From contig JAYOED010000012.1 of NCBI GenBank assembly GCA_038106575.1, forward strand, positions 1-54,918: DNA of 54,918 bases, given 5' to 3'. This DNA comes from Ga0077527 sp038106575. GTDB lineage: Bacteria; Pseudomonadota; Gammaproteobacteria; Burkholderiales; SG8-41. The notes below the pieces were generated by a model that saw nothing but the letters and a program-made list of their open reading frames with translations, ran no database searches and was not told the origin of the DNA. Below, in pieces: positions 34,852 through 43,769 of this stretch. The translations under genes were made by a program, and so were the position numbers. The stretch's first letter is position 1. Each line of letters opens with the position of its first letter.

Positions 34852-36126
34852 ATGTCTTTTGCACATCTGAATCTCAATTCCGCGCTGGTGCAGGCCCTGG
34901 CCGCTGCGGGTTATACCGAACCCACACCGGTGCAGGTGCAGTCGATTCCGGTCGCGCTCTCCGGTGCCGACCTGATGGTGTCGGCGCCGACCGGGACCGG
35001 CAAGACGGCCGCTTTCGTTCTGCCGACCCTGCAGCGCCTGGCTGAACCGCCGGCACGCAAGGGACGCGGTCCGCGCGCGCTGGTGCTGACTCCGACGCGC
35101 GAACTGGCGCTCCAGGTCACCCAGGCGGTCGACAAATACTGCAGATTTTCACGCCACATGCGCACCGGCAACGTCGTCGGCGGTATGCCGTATCCGAAGC
35201 AGCGGCGACTGCTCGACCAGCCGCTGGATGTGCTGGTAGCGACACCGGGTCGCCTGATCGACTTCATCGACCAGGGCCGGGTTGATTTTTCTCGGCTGGA
35301 ACTGCTGATCCTGGATGAAGCCGACCGCATGCTCGACATGGGCTTCATCGAACCGGTGAAGCGTATCGCTGCGAAAACGCCGGCGACCCGCCAGACGCTG
35401 CTGTTCTCGGCTACGCTGGGCGGGAACATCGCCAAACTGGCCAGCGCATTGCTGCGCGATCCGCAAAGGGTGGAAGTGGCGGCGCCGAAGGCGCGCCACG
35501 AACATATTGCGCAGCGCCTGCATGTGGTGGATGACGGCGCGCACAAGCATCGCCTGCTGGATCACCTGCTGCGCGAGGAGTGCGCCGACCAGGCCATCGT
35601 GTTCACGGCGACCAAGCACGGCGCTGACCGGCTGGCTGAAAAGCTGTTGCGCATCGGTCACAGCGCCGCCGCGCTGCACGGCAACATGAACCAGTCACAG
35701 CGCAACCGCACGCTGGCGAAACTGCGCTGTGGCGACGTGCGCGTGCTGGTGGCGACCGATGTCGCCGCGCGCGGCATTGATGTCGCCAGCATCTCGCATG
35801 TCATCAACTTTGATCTGCCGATGGTGGCGGAAGATTATGTGCATCGCATCGGCCGTACCGGCAGGGCGGGTGCATCCGGAACCGCCATATCGTTTGCTTC
35901 TGCGGAAGATGTCCGGGAACTGAAGCAGATTGAGCGTTACATCGGCCAGCCGATCGATCGCTGTATCGTGCCGGGCTTCGAAGCGAAAATCCCCCTACGT
36001 GTGGAAAAATCCGGTCGCGGTGGCCATCCAGGTTCCGCTGCGCGCCGCAAGGCGTCGCCGATGCGCAATCGCGGCAACTCGCGATTCGAGGGGCGCCGCA
36101 GCGCGGGAACGGCACGGCCGCGCTGA
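34852..36126 (+). CDS. rhlE: DEAD-box ATP-dependent RNA helicase (RhlE-like)
   Basis: This 424-residue RNA helicase has the Q motif (GYTEPTPVQVQSIP), motif I APTGTGKTAAF, motif Ia PTRELALQV, motif II LDEADRMLDMGF, motif III FSATL, motif V ATDVAARGIDVASI and motif VI YVHRIGRTGRAG. The basic, glycine/arginine-rich C-terminal tail (KSGRGGHPGSAARRK) is RNA-binding. It probably acts in ribosome assembly or RNA decay. The ATG at 34852 lies at the family N-terminus. An intrinsic terminator follows. Confidence 0.94.
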   Translation: MSFAHLNLNSALVQALAAAGYTEPTPVQVQSIPVALSGADLMVSAPTGTGKTAAFVLPTLQRLAEPPARKGRGPRALVLTPTRELALQVTQAVDKYCRFSRHMRTGNVVGGMPYPKQRRLLDQPLDVLVATPGRLIDFIDQGRVDFSRLELLILDEADRMLDMGFIEPVKRIAAKTPATRQTLLFSATLGGNIAKLASALLRDPQRVEVAAPKARHEHIAQRLHVVDDGAHKHRLLDHLLREECADQAIVFTATKHGADRLAEKLLRIGHSAAALHGNMNQSQRNRTLAKLRCGDVRVLVATDVAARGIDVASISHVINFDLPMVAEDYVHRIGRTGRAGASGTAISFASAEDVRELKQIERYIGQPIDRCIVPGFEAKIPLRVEKSGRGGHPGSAARRKASPMRNRGNSRFEGRRSAGTARPR

Positions 36127-36159
36127 TCCTGTTTTCATAGTGACAATAAGCAACGCGTG

Positions 36160-36192
36160 TCCCCGGAGCCGCAGGGTTCCGGGGATTTTTTT
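36160..36192 (+). terminator. Intrinsic terminator after the RNA helicase gene
   Basis: TCCCCGGA and TCCGGGGA form an 8-bp stem followed by seven T, 33 bp downstream of the helicase stop. Confidence 0.88.
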
Positions 36193-36266
36193 GTCAGTAT
36201 GGAATCCGCGTTGATTTTCGGAAGGCCTGCCGTTACAGTAAATATCTTTTGTCGTGGTCCAAAATA

Positions 36267-36722
36267 ATGAAATTCAGCGGGGAGTTGTCGTTTGCCGCGC
36301 CGCGCGATGCCGTGTTCGCCAGGTTGCAGGACATTCATTTTTTTGCGTCGTGTATTGACGGCGTCAGCGATCTCGTCGAGCGCGATAACCGGCAATATGA
36401 TGCGGTGTTTTCCACGAAGGTGGCCTACATGAACTTCAAGTTCAAGGTCACGGTGGAGTTCACCGAAATGACGGCGCCGGAACGCATTGCCGCGAAGATC
36501 GAGGGTACGCCGATGGGGCTTGTGGGTCGCCTGACCGCAACCTCGGCAACGCAACTGGTGGATAACGGCAACGGCACCACGATACGCTATGAAATCGACG
36601 CCGCACTTGCCGGTAGACTGGGCAGTATCGGTCAACCGGTATTGAAGTCCAAGGCCAAGGAAATGGAAAAACGGTTTGCAGGAAATCTGAGTGCGGCATT
36701 TGCCCCGGGAGGTGCGGCATGA
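36267..36722 (+). CDS. CoxG-like SRPBCC family protein
   Basis: This 151-residue protein resembles CoxG, the SRPBCC-fold factor that accompanies molybdenum hydroxylases. It begins MKFSGELSFAAPRDAVFARL and continues with CIDGVSDLVERD and VAYMNFKFKVTVEFTEM. Known CoxG is involved in recruiting the enzyme to the membrane. The stop overlaps the start of the FAD-subunit gene as ATGA. It opens the six-gene rightward operon. Confidence 0.85.
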   Translation: MKFSGELSFAAPRDAVFARLQDIHFFASCIDGVSDLVERDNRQYDAVFSTKVAYMNFKFKVTVEFTEMTAPERIAAKIEGTPMGLVGRLTATSATQLVDNGNGTTIRYEIDAALAGRLGSIGQPVLKSKAKEMEKRFAGNLSAAFAPGGAA

Positions 36723-37573
36723 TGCCCTTTGAACTCGCGGAACCGAAATCGCTGCGCAAGGCGCTGCAGCTGCTCGACACCGATGACCTTTCCTTGCGCG
36801 CATTCGGCGGCTGCACGGCCCTGATGCTGATGATGAAGACCGGTGTGTTCCAGCCGAGCTGCCTGGTCAGTCTGCGCAGGGTCGAGAAAAAATACGCGAA
36901 GATTTCGCTGGCGGACGGTGTCCTGCGGATCGGCGCGCTGGCGACGCTGACTTCGATTGGTGCTTCCCGTGCAGTCAGGAAAGCGGCGCCGGTCATCACT
37001 GACACGCTGCGCACTTTGTCGAACGTGCGCGTGCGCAACGTGGCGACGCTGGGAGGACATCTTGCCCACGGTGATCCGCACATGGATCTGCCGCCGGTGC
37101 TGATGGCGCTGGATGCCGAACTGACGGCTGAGTCGGTCAACGGCAGCCGCGAGATGGCCGTCGCTGACCTTTTTACCGGTTATTACGAAACGGCGCTGGC
37201 ACGCAACGAACTCATCACCGAGGTGAGGGTGCCGGTGGTGGCAAACCGCCGCGCTGTTTACCTGAAATGCACGACGCGTACCGCAGACGACTGGCCGACG
37301 CTCGGCATTGCAGTGTCATTGCAGGTCGAAGGACGACAGGTGACGGACGTGCGTGTTGTAGTCAGCGCCGCGACCGAAAAGCCGTTGCGCCTGGCGCAGG
37401 CGGAATCGGTACTGCGTGGAGCGAACATCGATGACGATCTTCCGGCCCGCGCCGGCGAGGCGGCTGCCGCCGGGGTCGAGCTGATGGGGGATGCGCATGG
37501 CTCGGCTGCCTACAAGCGCGAACTGCTGCGTGTGCATTCTGCGCGTGCGGTGCGCAAGGTGCTGGCGGCGTAA
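36719..37573 (+). CDS. Molybdenum hydroxylase FAD-binding subunit (CoxM/XDH medium subunit)
   Basis: This 284-residue subunit carries the FAD of a xanthine-dehydrogenase-type enzyme and passes electrons from the 2Fe-2S subunit to an acceptor. PFELAEPKSLRKALQLL, LRAFGGCTALMLMMK (FAD pyrophosphate loop) and NVRVRNVATLGGHLAHGDPHMDLPPVL (TLGGNL-like second FAD motif) are visible. A CO_deh_flav_C domain follows. The second of the two initial ATGs could also be the start. Confidence 0.92.
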   Translation: MMPFELAEPKSLRKALQLLDTDDLSLRAFGGCTALMLMMKTGVFQPSCLVSLRRVEKKYAKISLADGVLRIGALATLTSIGASRAVRKAAPVITDTLRTLSNVRVRNVATLGGHLAHGDPHMDLPPVLMALDAELTAESVNGSREMAVADLFTGYYETALARNELITEVRVPVVANRRAVYLKCTTRTADDWPTLGIAVSLQVEGRQVTDVRVVVSAATEKPLRLAQAESVLRGANIDDDLPARAGEAAAAGVELMGDAHGSAAYKRELLRVHSARAVRKVLAA

Positions 37574-37594
37574 CGGAAAACGGAGAGACTGACG

Positions 37595-39858
37595 TTGGCA
37601 ACGATACTGGGAAAGAACAACAGCGGCGCTGCCTTCGGTCGATCAATACCCCGGGTCGAGGGGCGTGCGAAGGTGACTGGTCGCGCTGAATACGTACACA
37701 ACCTGAGTCTCCCGGGCATGCTGACCGGCAAGATTCTCCGCAGCACCGTTGCACATGCCCGGATTCGCTCGATCGATGTTGCGGCGGCTCGCGACCTGCC
37801 GGGTGTCTACGCCGTCTACACGGCGGATGATGTGCGCCAGCTGATTTCCGAGCCCTATTACGGCCCCGCATTTCATGATCAGCCGGTGCTGGCGATCGAC
37901 AAGGTGCATTACGTCGGCGAGCCGGTGGCACTGGTGCTGGCCGAGGACGTGCATGTCGCGGAAGCCGCGACGCAGCTGATTGCGGTCGATTATGAAGAAC
38001 TGCCCGCGGTGTTCGACGAAGTCGAGGCGATGGACTCGAAAACCGTGGTGCACGAAGCGTTGAAACCTGCCGGAACGTTTCCGGACCTCAGGCACCTGAA
38101 AGGCAAACGCGATACCAACGTGGCGCTGGATTTTCATCTGCGCCGCGGCGACGCGAAGAAGGCGTTTGCCGAAGCCGATCATGTGTTCGAGCACACTTTC
38201 AAGACACAGCAGGTGCTGCATCTGCCGCTGGAGCCTTTTGTCACGGTGGCCGACCCTACGCCGAACCAGCTGGTGATTCATACTGCGTCGCAAAGCCCGT
38301 CGTTTGTGCGCATCGAGATCGCGCGCCTGCTCGGCTGGCCGGAAACAAGGGTGAGGGTGAAGGTGCCGTATCTCGGCGGCGGTTTCGGGGCTAAGCTCTA
38401 TATCAAACTTGAAGCGCTGGCCGCGGCGGGGGCGCTGATTGCCGGACGGCCGGTGAAAATCGCGCTGACCATGGAAGAGCAGTTCTACACGCTGACCAAG
38501 CACGCGACGACGCTGCGCATCAAGAGCGGCGTCAACAAGGACGGAAAAATCATCGCCCGTGAATGCGAGGCATGGTGGAACGGCGGCGCCTATGCCGACA
38601 TCGGTCCGCGCATCACCCAGAAATCAGGATTTACCGCGCCGGGGCCGTATGACATCGACCATGTCGCCATCGATTCCTATGCGCTCTACACCAACCTGAC
38701 GCCCGCGGGAGCGCTGCGCGGCTTCGGCATACCGCAACTGGTGTGGGCTTACGAGAGCCACACCGACATGATTGCCAAGGCGCTGAACATGGATCCGCTG
38801 GCGATCCGCCGCAAGAACATATTGCGTGAAGGCCGACCCCAAGCCACAGGCACGCCGATGCGCGATGCCGGGATCGACAAGGTGCTCGAACGCTTGGCGC
38901 AACGCATGCAATGGGAAAAACCGTTCGACAAGGGTGGCGGTGTNNNNNNNNNNGCATTTCGCCGACGACTTCGGTGGCCATCGTCAATGTCAGCGCCGAT
39001 GGCAGCTGCATCGTCTATTGCAGCACCGTCGACATGGGGCAGGGGTCGGATACCGCAATGGCGCAGTTCGCCGCCGAAGCGCTGGGCATACCTGTGGAGT
39101 TGGTGTCCGTGGTTCATCCCGATACCGATGTCACGCCGTACGACATGGCGACGCTGGGCTCGCGTTCGACCTATCACATGGGCCATGCGGTGAAGAACGC
39201 CGCCGAGGACGCGCGTGACAAGCTGCTTGCCCTCGCACGAGATGTCGGCCTCTCGGCGGAAACCACGCCGATCCCAGATCTCTTCAGGAAAAAATACGGC
39301 ATGCAGGCCGGCAATATCGTCGGTGTCGGCAGTTTCATTCCGCCGTATACTCCGCCGGAACCCGGCACCGGGCAAACGCCGGATGCAACGCCGTTCTGGA
39401 TGATCGGCGCCACCGGCGCCGAGGTCGAAGTCGATACTGAAACCGGGGAATTCAAGGTCACTCGGCTGGTCAACCTGGTCGATGTCGGTCGTCCGGTGAA
39501 CCCGGCGATTGTGGAGACCCAGATTTCCGGGGCCACCATCATGCAGCTGGGCTTCACACTGTCCGAGTGCATGAATTTCGATGCCGGTCAGTGCACCAAC
39601 GCCTCCCTGGCGGATTACCGGATACCGGGTATTCGCGATGTGCCGCCGGTCATGGAAAACGAGGCGGTGGACATGGTGCAGCAGACGGGGCCATTCGGTG
39701 CCAAGGGTGTTGGGGAGAGCGGCACCTTCGGGGTATCGCCTGCGATTGCCAGTGCCATCGACGACGCTGTCGGAGTGCGATTGACCAGTCTGCCGCTGAC
39801 TGCCGAGGCGGTTTACCGAGGTTTGCGCGCGAATGCGGGCAAGCCCTTGCAGGATTGA
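37595..39858 (+). CDS. Molybdenum hydroxylase large (Mo-pterin) subunit, contains a gap
   Basis: This catalytic subunit of about 755 residues binds molybdopterin cytosine dinucleotide. The N-terminal domain reads SIPRVEGRAKVTGRAEYV; the cofactor-binding domains have YLGGGFGAKLYIKLEALAA, GALRGFGIPQLVWAYESH, VDMGQGSDTAMAQF and the C-terminal GAKGVGESGTFGVSPA, whose Glu is the catalytic base. The CO-dehydrogenase active-site loop with its Cys is absent, so it is a hydroxylase of organic substrates. The start is TTG with ggagag upstream. The N run at 38944-38953 splits the frame between DKGGGV and ISPTTSVAIV; about 17-20 nt seem to be missing. Confidence 0.92.
38944..38953. other. 10-N assembly gap inside the Mo-subunit gene
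   Basis: The left frame and right frame require a true gap length of 2 modulo 3. Homologous proteins have a short stretch of about 6 residues here (between the GRG motif and ISPT), so a gap of about 17 or 20 nt is expected. The flanks do not overlap. Confidence 0.55.
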
Positions 39859-39861
39859 GCC

Positions 39862-40353
39862 ATGGCTACCGTAACTAAAAGCACAACACATAAAATCATT
39901 TCATTCACGCTGAACGGCCGGCCGGTGACGACGCACGCCGGGAATCACCAGAACCTGGTCGAACTGCTGCAGGGTCAGGGCCTGTTCGGCGCGCGCGAGA
40001 GCTGCGCACAGGGGCTGTGCGGCTGCTGCACGGTGGTCGTCGACGGTCATGCTGTTTCCGGCTGCCTGACCATGGCGACGCTGGTCGACGGCGCCGACGT
40101 ACGCACGGTAGAGGAGTCGCAGCCGGGCGGCAGCCTTGATGCCGTGCAGCAGGCATTCATCGAGACCGGCGCTTTCCAGTGCGGGTTCTGTACGCCGGGG
40201 TTTATCCTGATGACAAGGCAGTTGCTCGACGCGCATCCCAACCCGACCGATGACGAAATCCGTCATTATCTGTCCGGCAACCTGTGCCGCTGTGCGGCTT
40301 ATACCGAAATCGTCAAGGCCGTGAAACTGGCGGCGAAAAAGCGCAAGGGCTGA
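39862..40353 (+). CDS. Molybdenum hydroxylase 2Fe-2S subunit (CoxS-like)
   Basis: This 163-residue iron-sulfur subunit has an N-terminal plant-ferredoxin-type cluster (Cys48, Cys53, Cys56, Cys68 in SCAQGLCGCCTVVV and SGCL) and a C-terminal helical cluster domain (Cys107, Cys110 in FQCGFCTPGFI; Cys142, Cys144 in GNLCRCAAY). It connects the Mo site to the FAD subunit. It lies 3 bp after the Mo-subunit gene and 2 bp before the UbiD gene. Confidence 0.95.
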   Translation: MATVTKSTTHKIISFTLNGRPVTTHAGNHQNLVELLQGQGLFGARESCAQGLCGCCTVVVDGHAVSGCLTMATLVDGADVRTVEESQPGGSLDAVQQAFIETGAFQCGFCTPGFILMTRQLLDAHPNPTDDEIRHYLSGNLCRCAAYTEIVKAVKLAAKKRKG

Positions 40354-40355
40354 TC

Positions 40356-41813
40356 ATGGCAAAACGTCCGGCCGGCAATCCCCTCGACCTGCGCGCCTGG
40401 CTGGACACCGCGCGCAAGCTCGGTGAATTGAAGGACGTTCCCGGCGCCGACGCAAAGCTTGAACTGGGCGCGATTAGTGAACTCAACGTCAAGATCGACG
40501 GTGCACCGGCACTGTTGTTCGACGACATCAAAGGCTACAGGAAGGGTTTCCGTGTGCTGACCTGTAGCACCGCGAGTCCCGCGCGGTTGTCATCGATCCT
40601 GCGCCTGTCCGTAGAGCATAACCACCACCAGTTGGTGCAGAACCTGCGCGGCAAACCCAAGGGCTGGCAGGCCGACGCCGCACAGTACGAACCTGTGCTG
40701 ACCGAGAAGGGCCCGGTGCTGGAGAACATCCAGTCGGGCAAGGATGTCGACATCAATATTTTCCCGTCGCCGCTGTGGCATGAAATGGACGGCGGTCCGT
40801 ACATCGGCACCGGCTGCTGCGTGGTGAGCAAGGATTTTGACAGTGACTGGATCAACGTCGGCACCTACCGCGTTCAAGCTTTTGACAAAAACCACGTCGG
40901 CCTTGACATGATTCCGGGCAAGCACGGCGCGATCCAGTACGACAAGCACATGCAAGCGAAGAAGCCGTTTCCGGTGGCCATCGTCATCGGCTGCGATCCG
41001 CTGGGCTTCCTGATCTCGGGCATCGAAGTGCCCTTCGGCATGTGCGAATACAACTACATGGGTTCCATCCTTGGCGAGCCGGTGCAGGTGGTCCGCGGGG
41101 AACTGACCGGGTTGCCGACTCCAGCAGCGGCTGAAATCGTACTCGAGGGCTATTGCTATCCGGGTGACGTGCGCACCGAAGGTCCGTTCGGAGAATTCCA
41201 CGGCTACTATCCGGGCAAGGAGGGTACAGCGCCGGTGGTGACCGTCGAGCGCGTGTATTACCGCAACGATCCGATCATCGTCGGCAGCCCGCCGGCGAAA
41301 CCGCCCAACGATTATTCGTATTCAAAAGCGGTAATGCGCTCGGCGCTGCTGTTTGATGCGCTGCTTGCCGCCGGTGTTCCCGAGGTGGCGAGCGTGTGGG
41401 CACACGAGATCGGCGGCGCGCGCATGTTCAATGTGGTGGCGATCAAGCAGCGTTATGCCGGTCACGCGCGCCAGGCCGGGCTGATCCTCAACCAATGCGG
41501 TGTCGGCGCCTACATGTCGCGCTACTCGGTGGTGGTTGATGAGGATATCGATCCGTCAAACCTGCAGGAAGTGATGTGGGCAGTGGCGACGCGCAGCGAT
41601 CCGGCGACCGACATCGACATCATTCAGCGCGGCATGGGTTCCAAGAACGATCCGATGTTCGTCGCCTACCGCTACAATGCACCGTACAACTCCAAGGCGA
41701 TCATCGACGCCTGCCGGCCGTATGACCATCTGCACGAATTTCCGGCGGTGGCCGAGGCAAGCAAGACTCTGCAGGAGCAAGTGAAAGCCAAGTGGAAAGA
41801 CCTGTTCAAGTAA
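40356..41813 (+). CDS. UbiD family decarboxylase
   Basis: This 485-residue enzyme uses prenylated FMN to decarboxylate, or carboxylate, aromatic or unsaturated acids. DLRAWLDTARKLGELKDV is the typical N-terminus. Active-site regions are INVGTYRVQAFDKNHVGLDM (Arg) and RTEGPFGEFHGYY (the Glu pair); AIVIGCDPLGFL is also conserved. The cofactor needs a UbiX-type prenyltransferase, which is not in the window. Its position after the hydroxylase subunits suggests that the hydroxylated acid is decarboxylated, or that the acid is first made by carboxylation; direction unknown. Confidence 0.93.
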   Translation: MAKRPAGNPLDLRAWLDTARKLGELKDVPGADAKLELGAISELNVKIDGAPALLFDDIKGYRKGFRVLTCSTASPARLSSILRLSVEHNHHQLVQNLRGKPKGWQADAAQYEPVLTEKGPVLENIQSGKDVDINIFPSPLWHEMDGGPYIGTGCCVVSKDFDSDWINVGTYRVQAFDKNHVGLDMIPGKHGAIQYDKHMQAKKPFPVAIVIGCDPLGFLISGIEVPFGMCEYNYMGSILGEPVQVVRGELTGLPTPAAAEIVLEGYCYPGDVRTEGPFGEFHGYYPGKEGTAPVVTVERVYYRNDPIIVGSPPAKPPNDYSYSKAVMRSALLFDALLAAGVPEVASVWAHEIGGARMFNVVAIKQRYAGHARQAGLILNQCGVGAYMSRYSVVVDEDIDPSNLQEVMWAVATRSDPATDIDIIQRGMGSKNDPMFVAYRYNAPYNSKAIIDACRPYDHLHEFPAVAEASKTLQEQVKAKWKDLFK

Positions 41814-41864
41814 CAGTACCAGAACGGCACCTTTAACTAATTATCTGTTTATAAAGGAAAAATA

Positions 41865-42833
41865 ATGAAACGTACGATAATTGCGCTATGCCTTGCTGCG
41901 TGTTCGGCGACTGCGCTGGCCGCCGGTAGCGCATATCCAACCAAGCCGATCCGGGTGCTGGTGCCGTATTCGCCCGGGGGGGTCGTCGATACTTCGACGC
42001 GCATTCTGACCAACAAGGTCGCGGAAATGACCGGCTGGGTGTTCGTTGTCGACAACCGGCCTGGCGCCAGCGGTTTTATCGCTACCGGCACTGCGGCGAA
42101 AGCCACGCCTGACGGCTATACGCTGCTCTCTGCGCACACCGGCGAGTTCGCAGTGACGCCGCTGATGTTCAAGAAAACGCCGTACGATTTCGACCGCGAC
42201 TTCGTGCCCATCGTCATGGTCAGCGACGCACCGATGCTGGTGGTAGTGAATGCAAGATCGCCGTATAACACGTTGAAGGAATTCATCGCCGCTGCCAAGG
42301 CAAAGCCAGGCTCCATCAGCTTTGGTTCGCCGGGCACGGGCTCGGTCAACCACATGGCGACAGAGTGGTTTACATCTGCCGCAGGAATCAAGACTCTGCA
42401 TGTGCCGTACAAGGGGGGCGCGCCCGCGGTGACTGCAGTCGCTGCGAATGAGGTCGGCTATACCGTCGCCGGACTCCCCGGCGTGCTGCCGCACCTCCAG
42501 GCGAAACGCGTTAAGGTCTTGGGTATTACTATGGCCAAGCGTTCATCGCAGACCCCGGATTTTCCGTCGATGGAAGAATCGGGTGTGAAGGGCGTAGATG
42601 CCTCGATCTGGGTCGGCCTGTTCGCGCCGAAAGGCACACCCAAGGATACGATCAGCAAGGTTTACGCCGCTTCGGTCAAGGCGCTGAAGCAGGATGACGT
42701 CAAAAAACGCTACGCGACGGTGGGCGGTGCCGAAGTCAGCGGCCTGGGTACTGCGGCGTTTACCAAACGCGTACGCGATGATGCGGTGCGTTACAAAAAA
42801 GTTGCAGCGGTAGTGGGTATTAAGCAGCAGTAG
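41865..42833 (+). CDS. Bug-family tripartite tricarboxylate transporter substrate-binding protein
   Basis: A periplasmic binding protein of 322 residues with signal peptide (CLAACSATALAAGSA) and Bug signature YPTKPIRVLVPYSPGGVVDT, then VDNRPGASGFIATGTAAKATPDGYT and LHVPYKGGAPAVTAV. SD aaggaaa precedes the ATG. It is last in the hydroxylase/UbiD operon, 51 bp after ubiD, and an intrinsic terminator follows. It probably binds the acid that the operon degrades. Confidence 0.93.
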   Translation: MKRTIIALCLAACSATALAAGSAYPTKPIRVLVPYSPGGVVDTSTRILTNKVAEMTGWVFVVDNRPGASGFIATGTAAKATPDGYTLLSAHTGEFAVTPLMFKKTPYDFDRDFVPIVMVSDAPMLVVVNARSPYNTLKEFIAAAKAKPGSISFGSPGTGSVNHMATEWFTSAAGIKTLHVPYKGGAPAVTAVAANEVGYTVAGLPGVLPHLQAKRVKVLGITMAKRSSQTPDFPSMEESGVKGVDASIWVGLFAPKGTPKDTISKVYAASVKALKQDDVKKRYATVGGAEVSGLGTAAFTKRVRDDAVRYKKVAAVVGIKQQ

Positions 42834-42850
42834 TCTGCTCTTTTTGGAAC

Positions 42851-42879
42851 AAAAAACCGGGCCTGTGCCCGGTTTTTTT
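42851..42879 (+). terminator. Intrinsic terminator between convergent operons
   Basis: CCGGGC-CTGT-GCCCGG with a run of A before and a run of T after works in both directions, ending the rightward UbiD/Bug operon and the leftward permease operon. A run of nine G follows directly at 42880-42888. Confidence 0.92.
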
Positions 42880-42890
42880 GGGGGGGGGAG

Positions 42891-43769
42891 CTAACGTAGT
42901 CTGGGGTTCAGTAAGTCGCGCAGCCGGTCACCGACCAGGTTGATGGCGACGATGACCAGCAACAGTGCAATGCCCGGGAAAAAACTGATCCAGTACTTGC
43001 CTGACAGCAGATGCACGTAGCCGTTGCCGATTAGCAGACCCAGAGAGGGTTCAGTGATCGGCAGGCCGAGTCCGAGAAAAGACAACGTGGCTTCGAGCGC
43101 GATGGCCTGCGCAATCTGCAGCGTGGCGATGACGGTCAATGGTGGCAGCACATTGGGCAGCACATGGTAAAAGAGGATGCGCGGCGCACCGTAGCCGGCG
43201 CAGACCGCCGCTTCGACGTATTCCCGTCGCAATTCGGTCAGCGCCGCGCCGCGCGCGGTACGTGCGTAGTAGGCCCATTGCACGACAATCAATGCGATGA
43301 TGATTTTGTCGATACCCTGTCCGGCGAGTGCGAGCAGGACCAGCGCGATCAGGATTGACGGGAACGAAAGCTGCAGGTCGACGATGCGCATGATCAGGGA
43401 TTCGATCCAGCCGCCGGCGCGTGCGGCAGCCAGTCCGATGGCTAGGCCTAGCACCAGCGCGACGAGTGTGGACACGACACCGACGCCGAGGCTGATGCGC
43501 AAGCCGTAGAGGATCGCCGACAGCATGTCGCGGCCCTGATCGTCGCTGCCCAGCCAGTAGGTGTATCCGGCAGCACTCGCCGCACCTGGCGCAAGCTTGC
43601 TGTCGAGGATATCGAGTTGGGCGAGATCGTGGGGATTCTGGGGTGCGATCCAGGGTGCCAGTAGTGCAGCTAGAAGCAATCCGCACAATACCCATCCCGC
43701 GAAGAATGCAATGCGGTCGCGGGCGAAACCGGCTGCAAATTCGATGGTCGGCGACGGCGCAGCGTTCAT
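42891..43769 (-). CDS. Peptide/nickel-type ABC transporter permease (DppC-like)
   Basis: This 292-residue inner-membrane permease has about six helices. The N-terminal LAPWIAPQNPHDLAQLD and YWLGSDDQGRDMLSAILYG are typical of DppC/OppC, and the EAA loop reads LTELRREYVEAAVCAGYGAPRILFYHVLPN in parts. It overlaps the DppB-like gene as ATGA. No ATPase subunits are encoded next to it. Confidence 0.93.
   Translation of the reverse strand: MNAAPSPTIEFAAGFARDRIAFFAGWVLCGLLLAALLAPWIAPQNPHDLAQLDILDSKLAPGAASAAGYTYWLGSDDQGRDMLSAILYGLRISLGVGVVSTLVALVLGLAIGLAAARAGGWIESLIMRIVDLQLSFPSILIALVLLALAGQGIDKIIIALIVVQWAYYARTARGAALTELRREYVEAAVCAGYGAPRILFYHVLPNVLPPLTVIATLQIAQAIALEATLSFLGLGLPITEPSLGLLIGNGYVHLLSGKYWISFFPGIALLLVIVAINLVGDRLRDLLNPRLR

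Noticed and set aside
37595..39858. Aerobic CO dehydrogenase large subunit (CoxL)
   Set aside because: The characteristic active-site loop with the copper-binding cysteine is not present; the loop region reads GALRGFGIPQ as in other xanthine-dehydrogenase-type hydroxylases.
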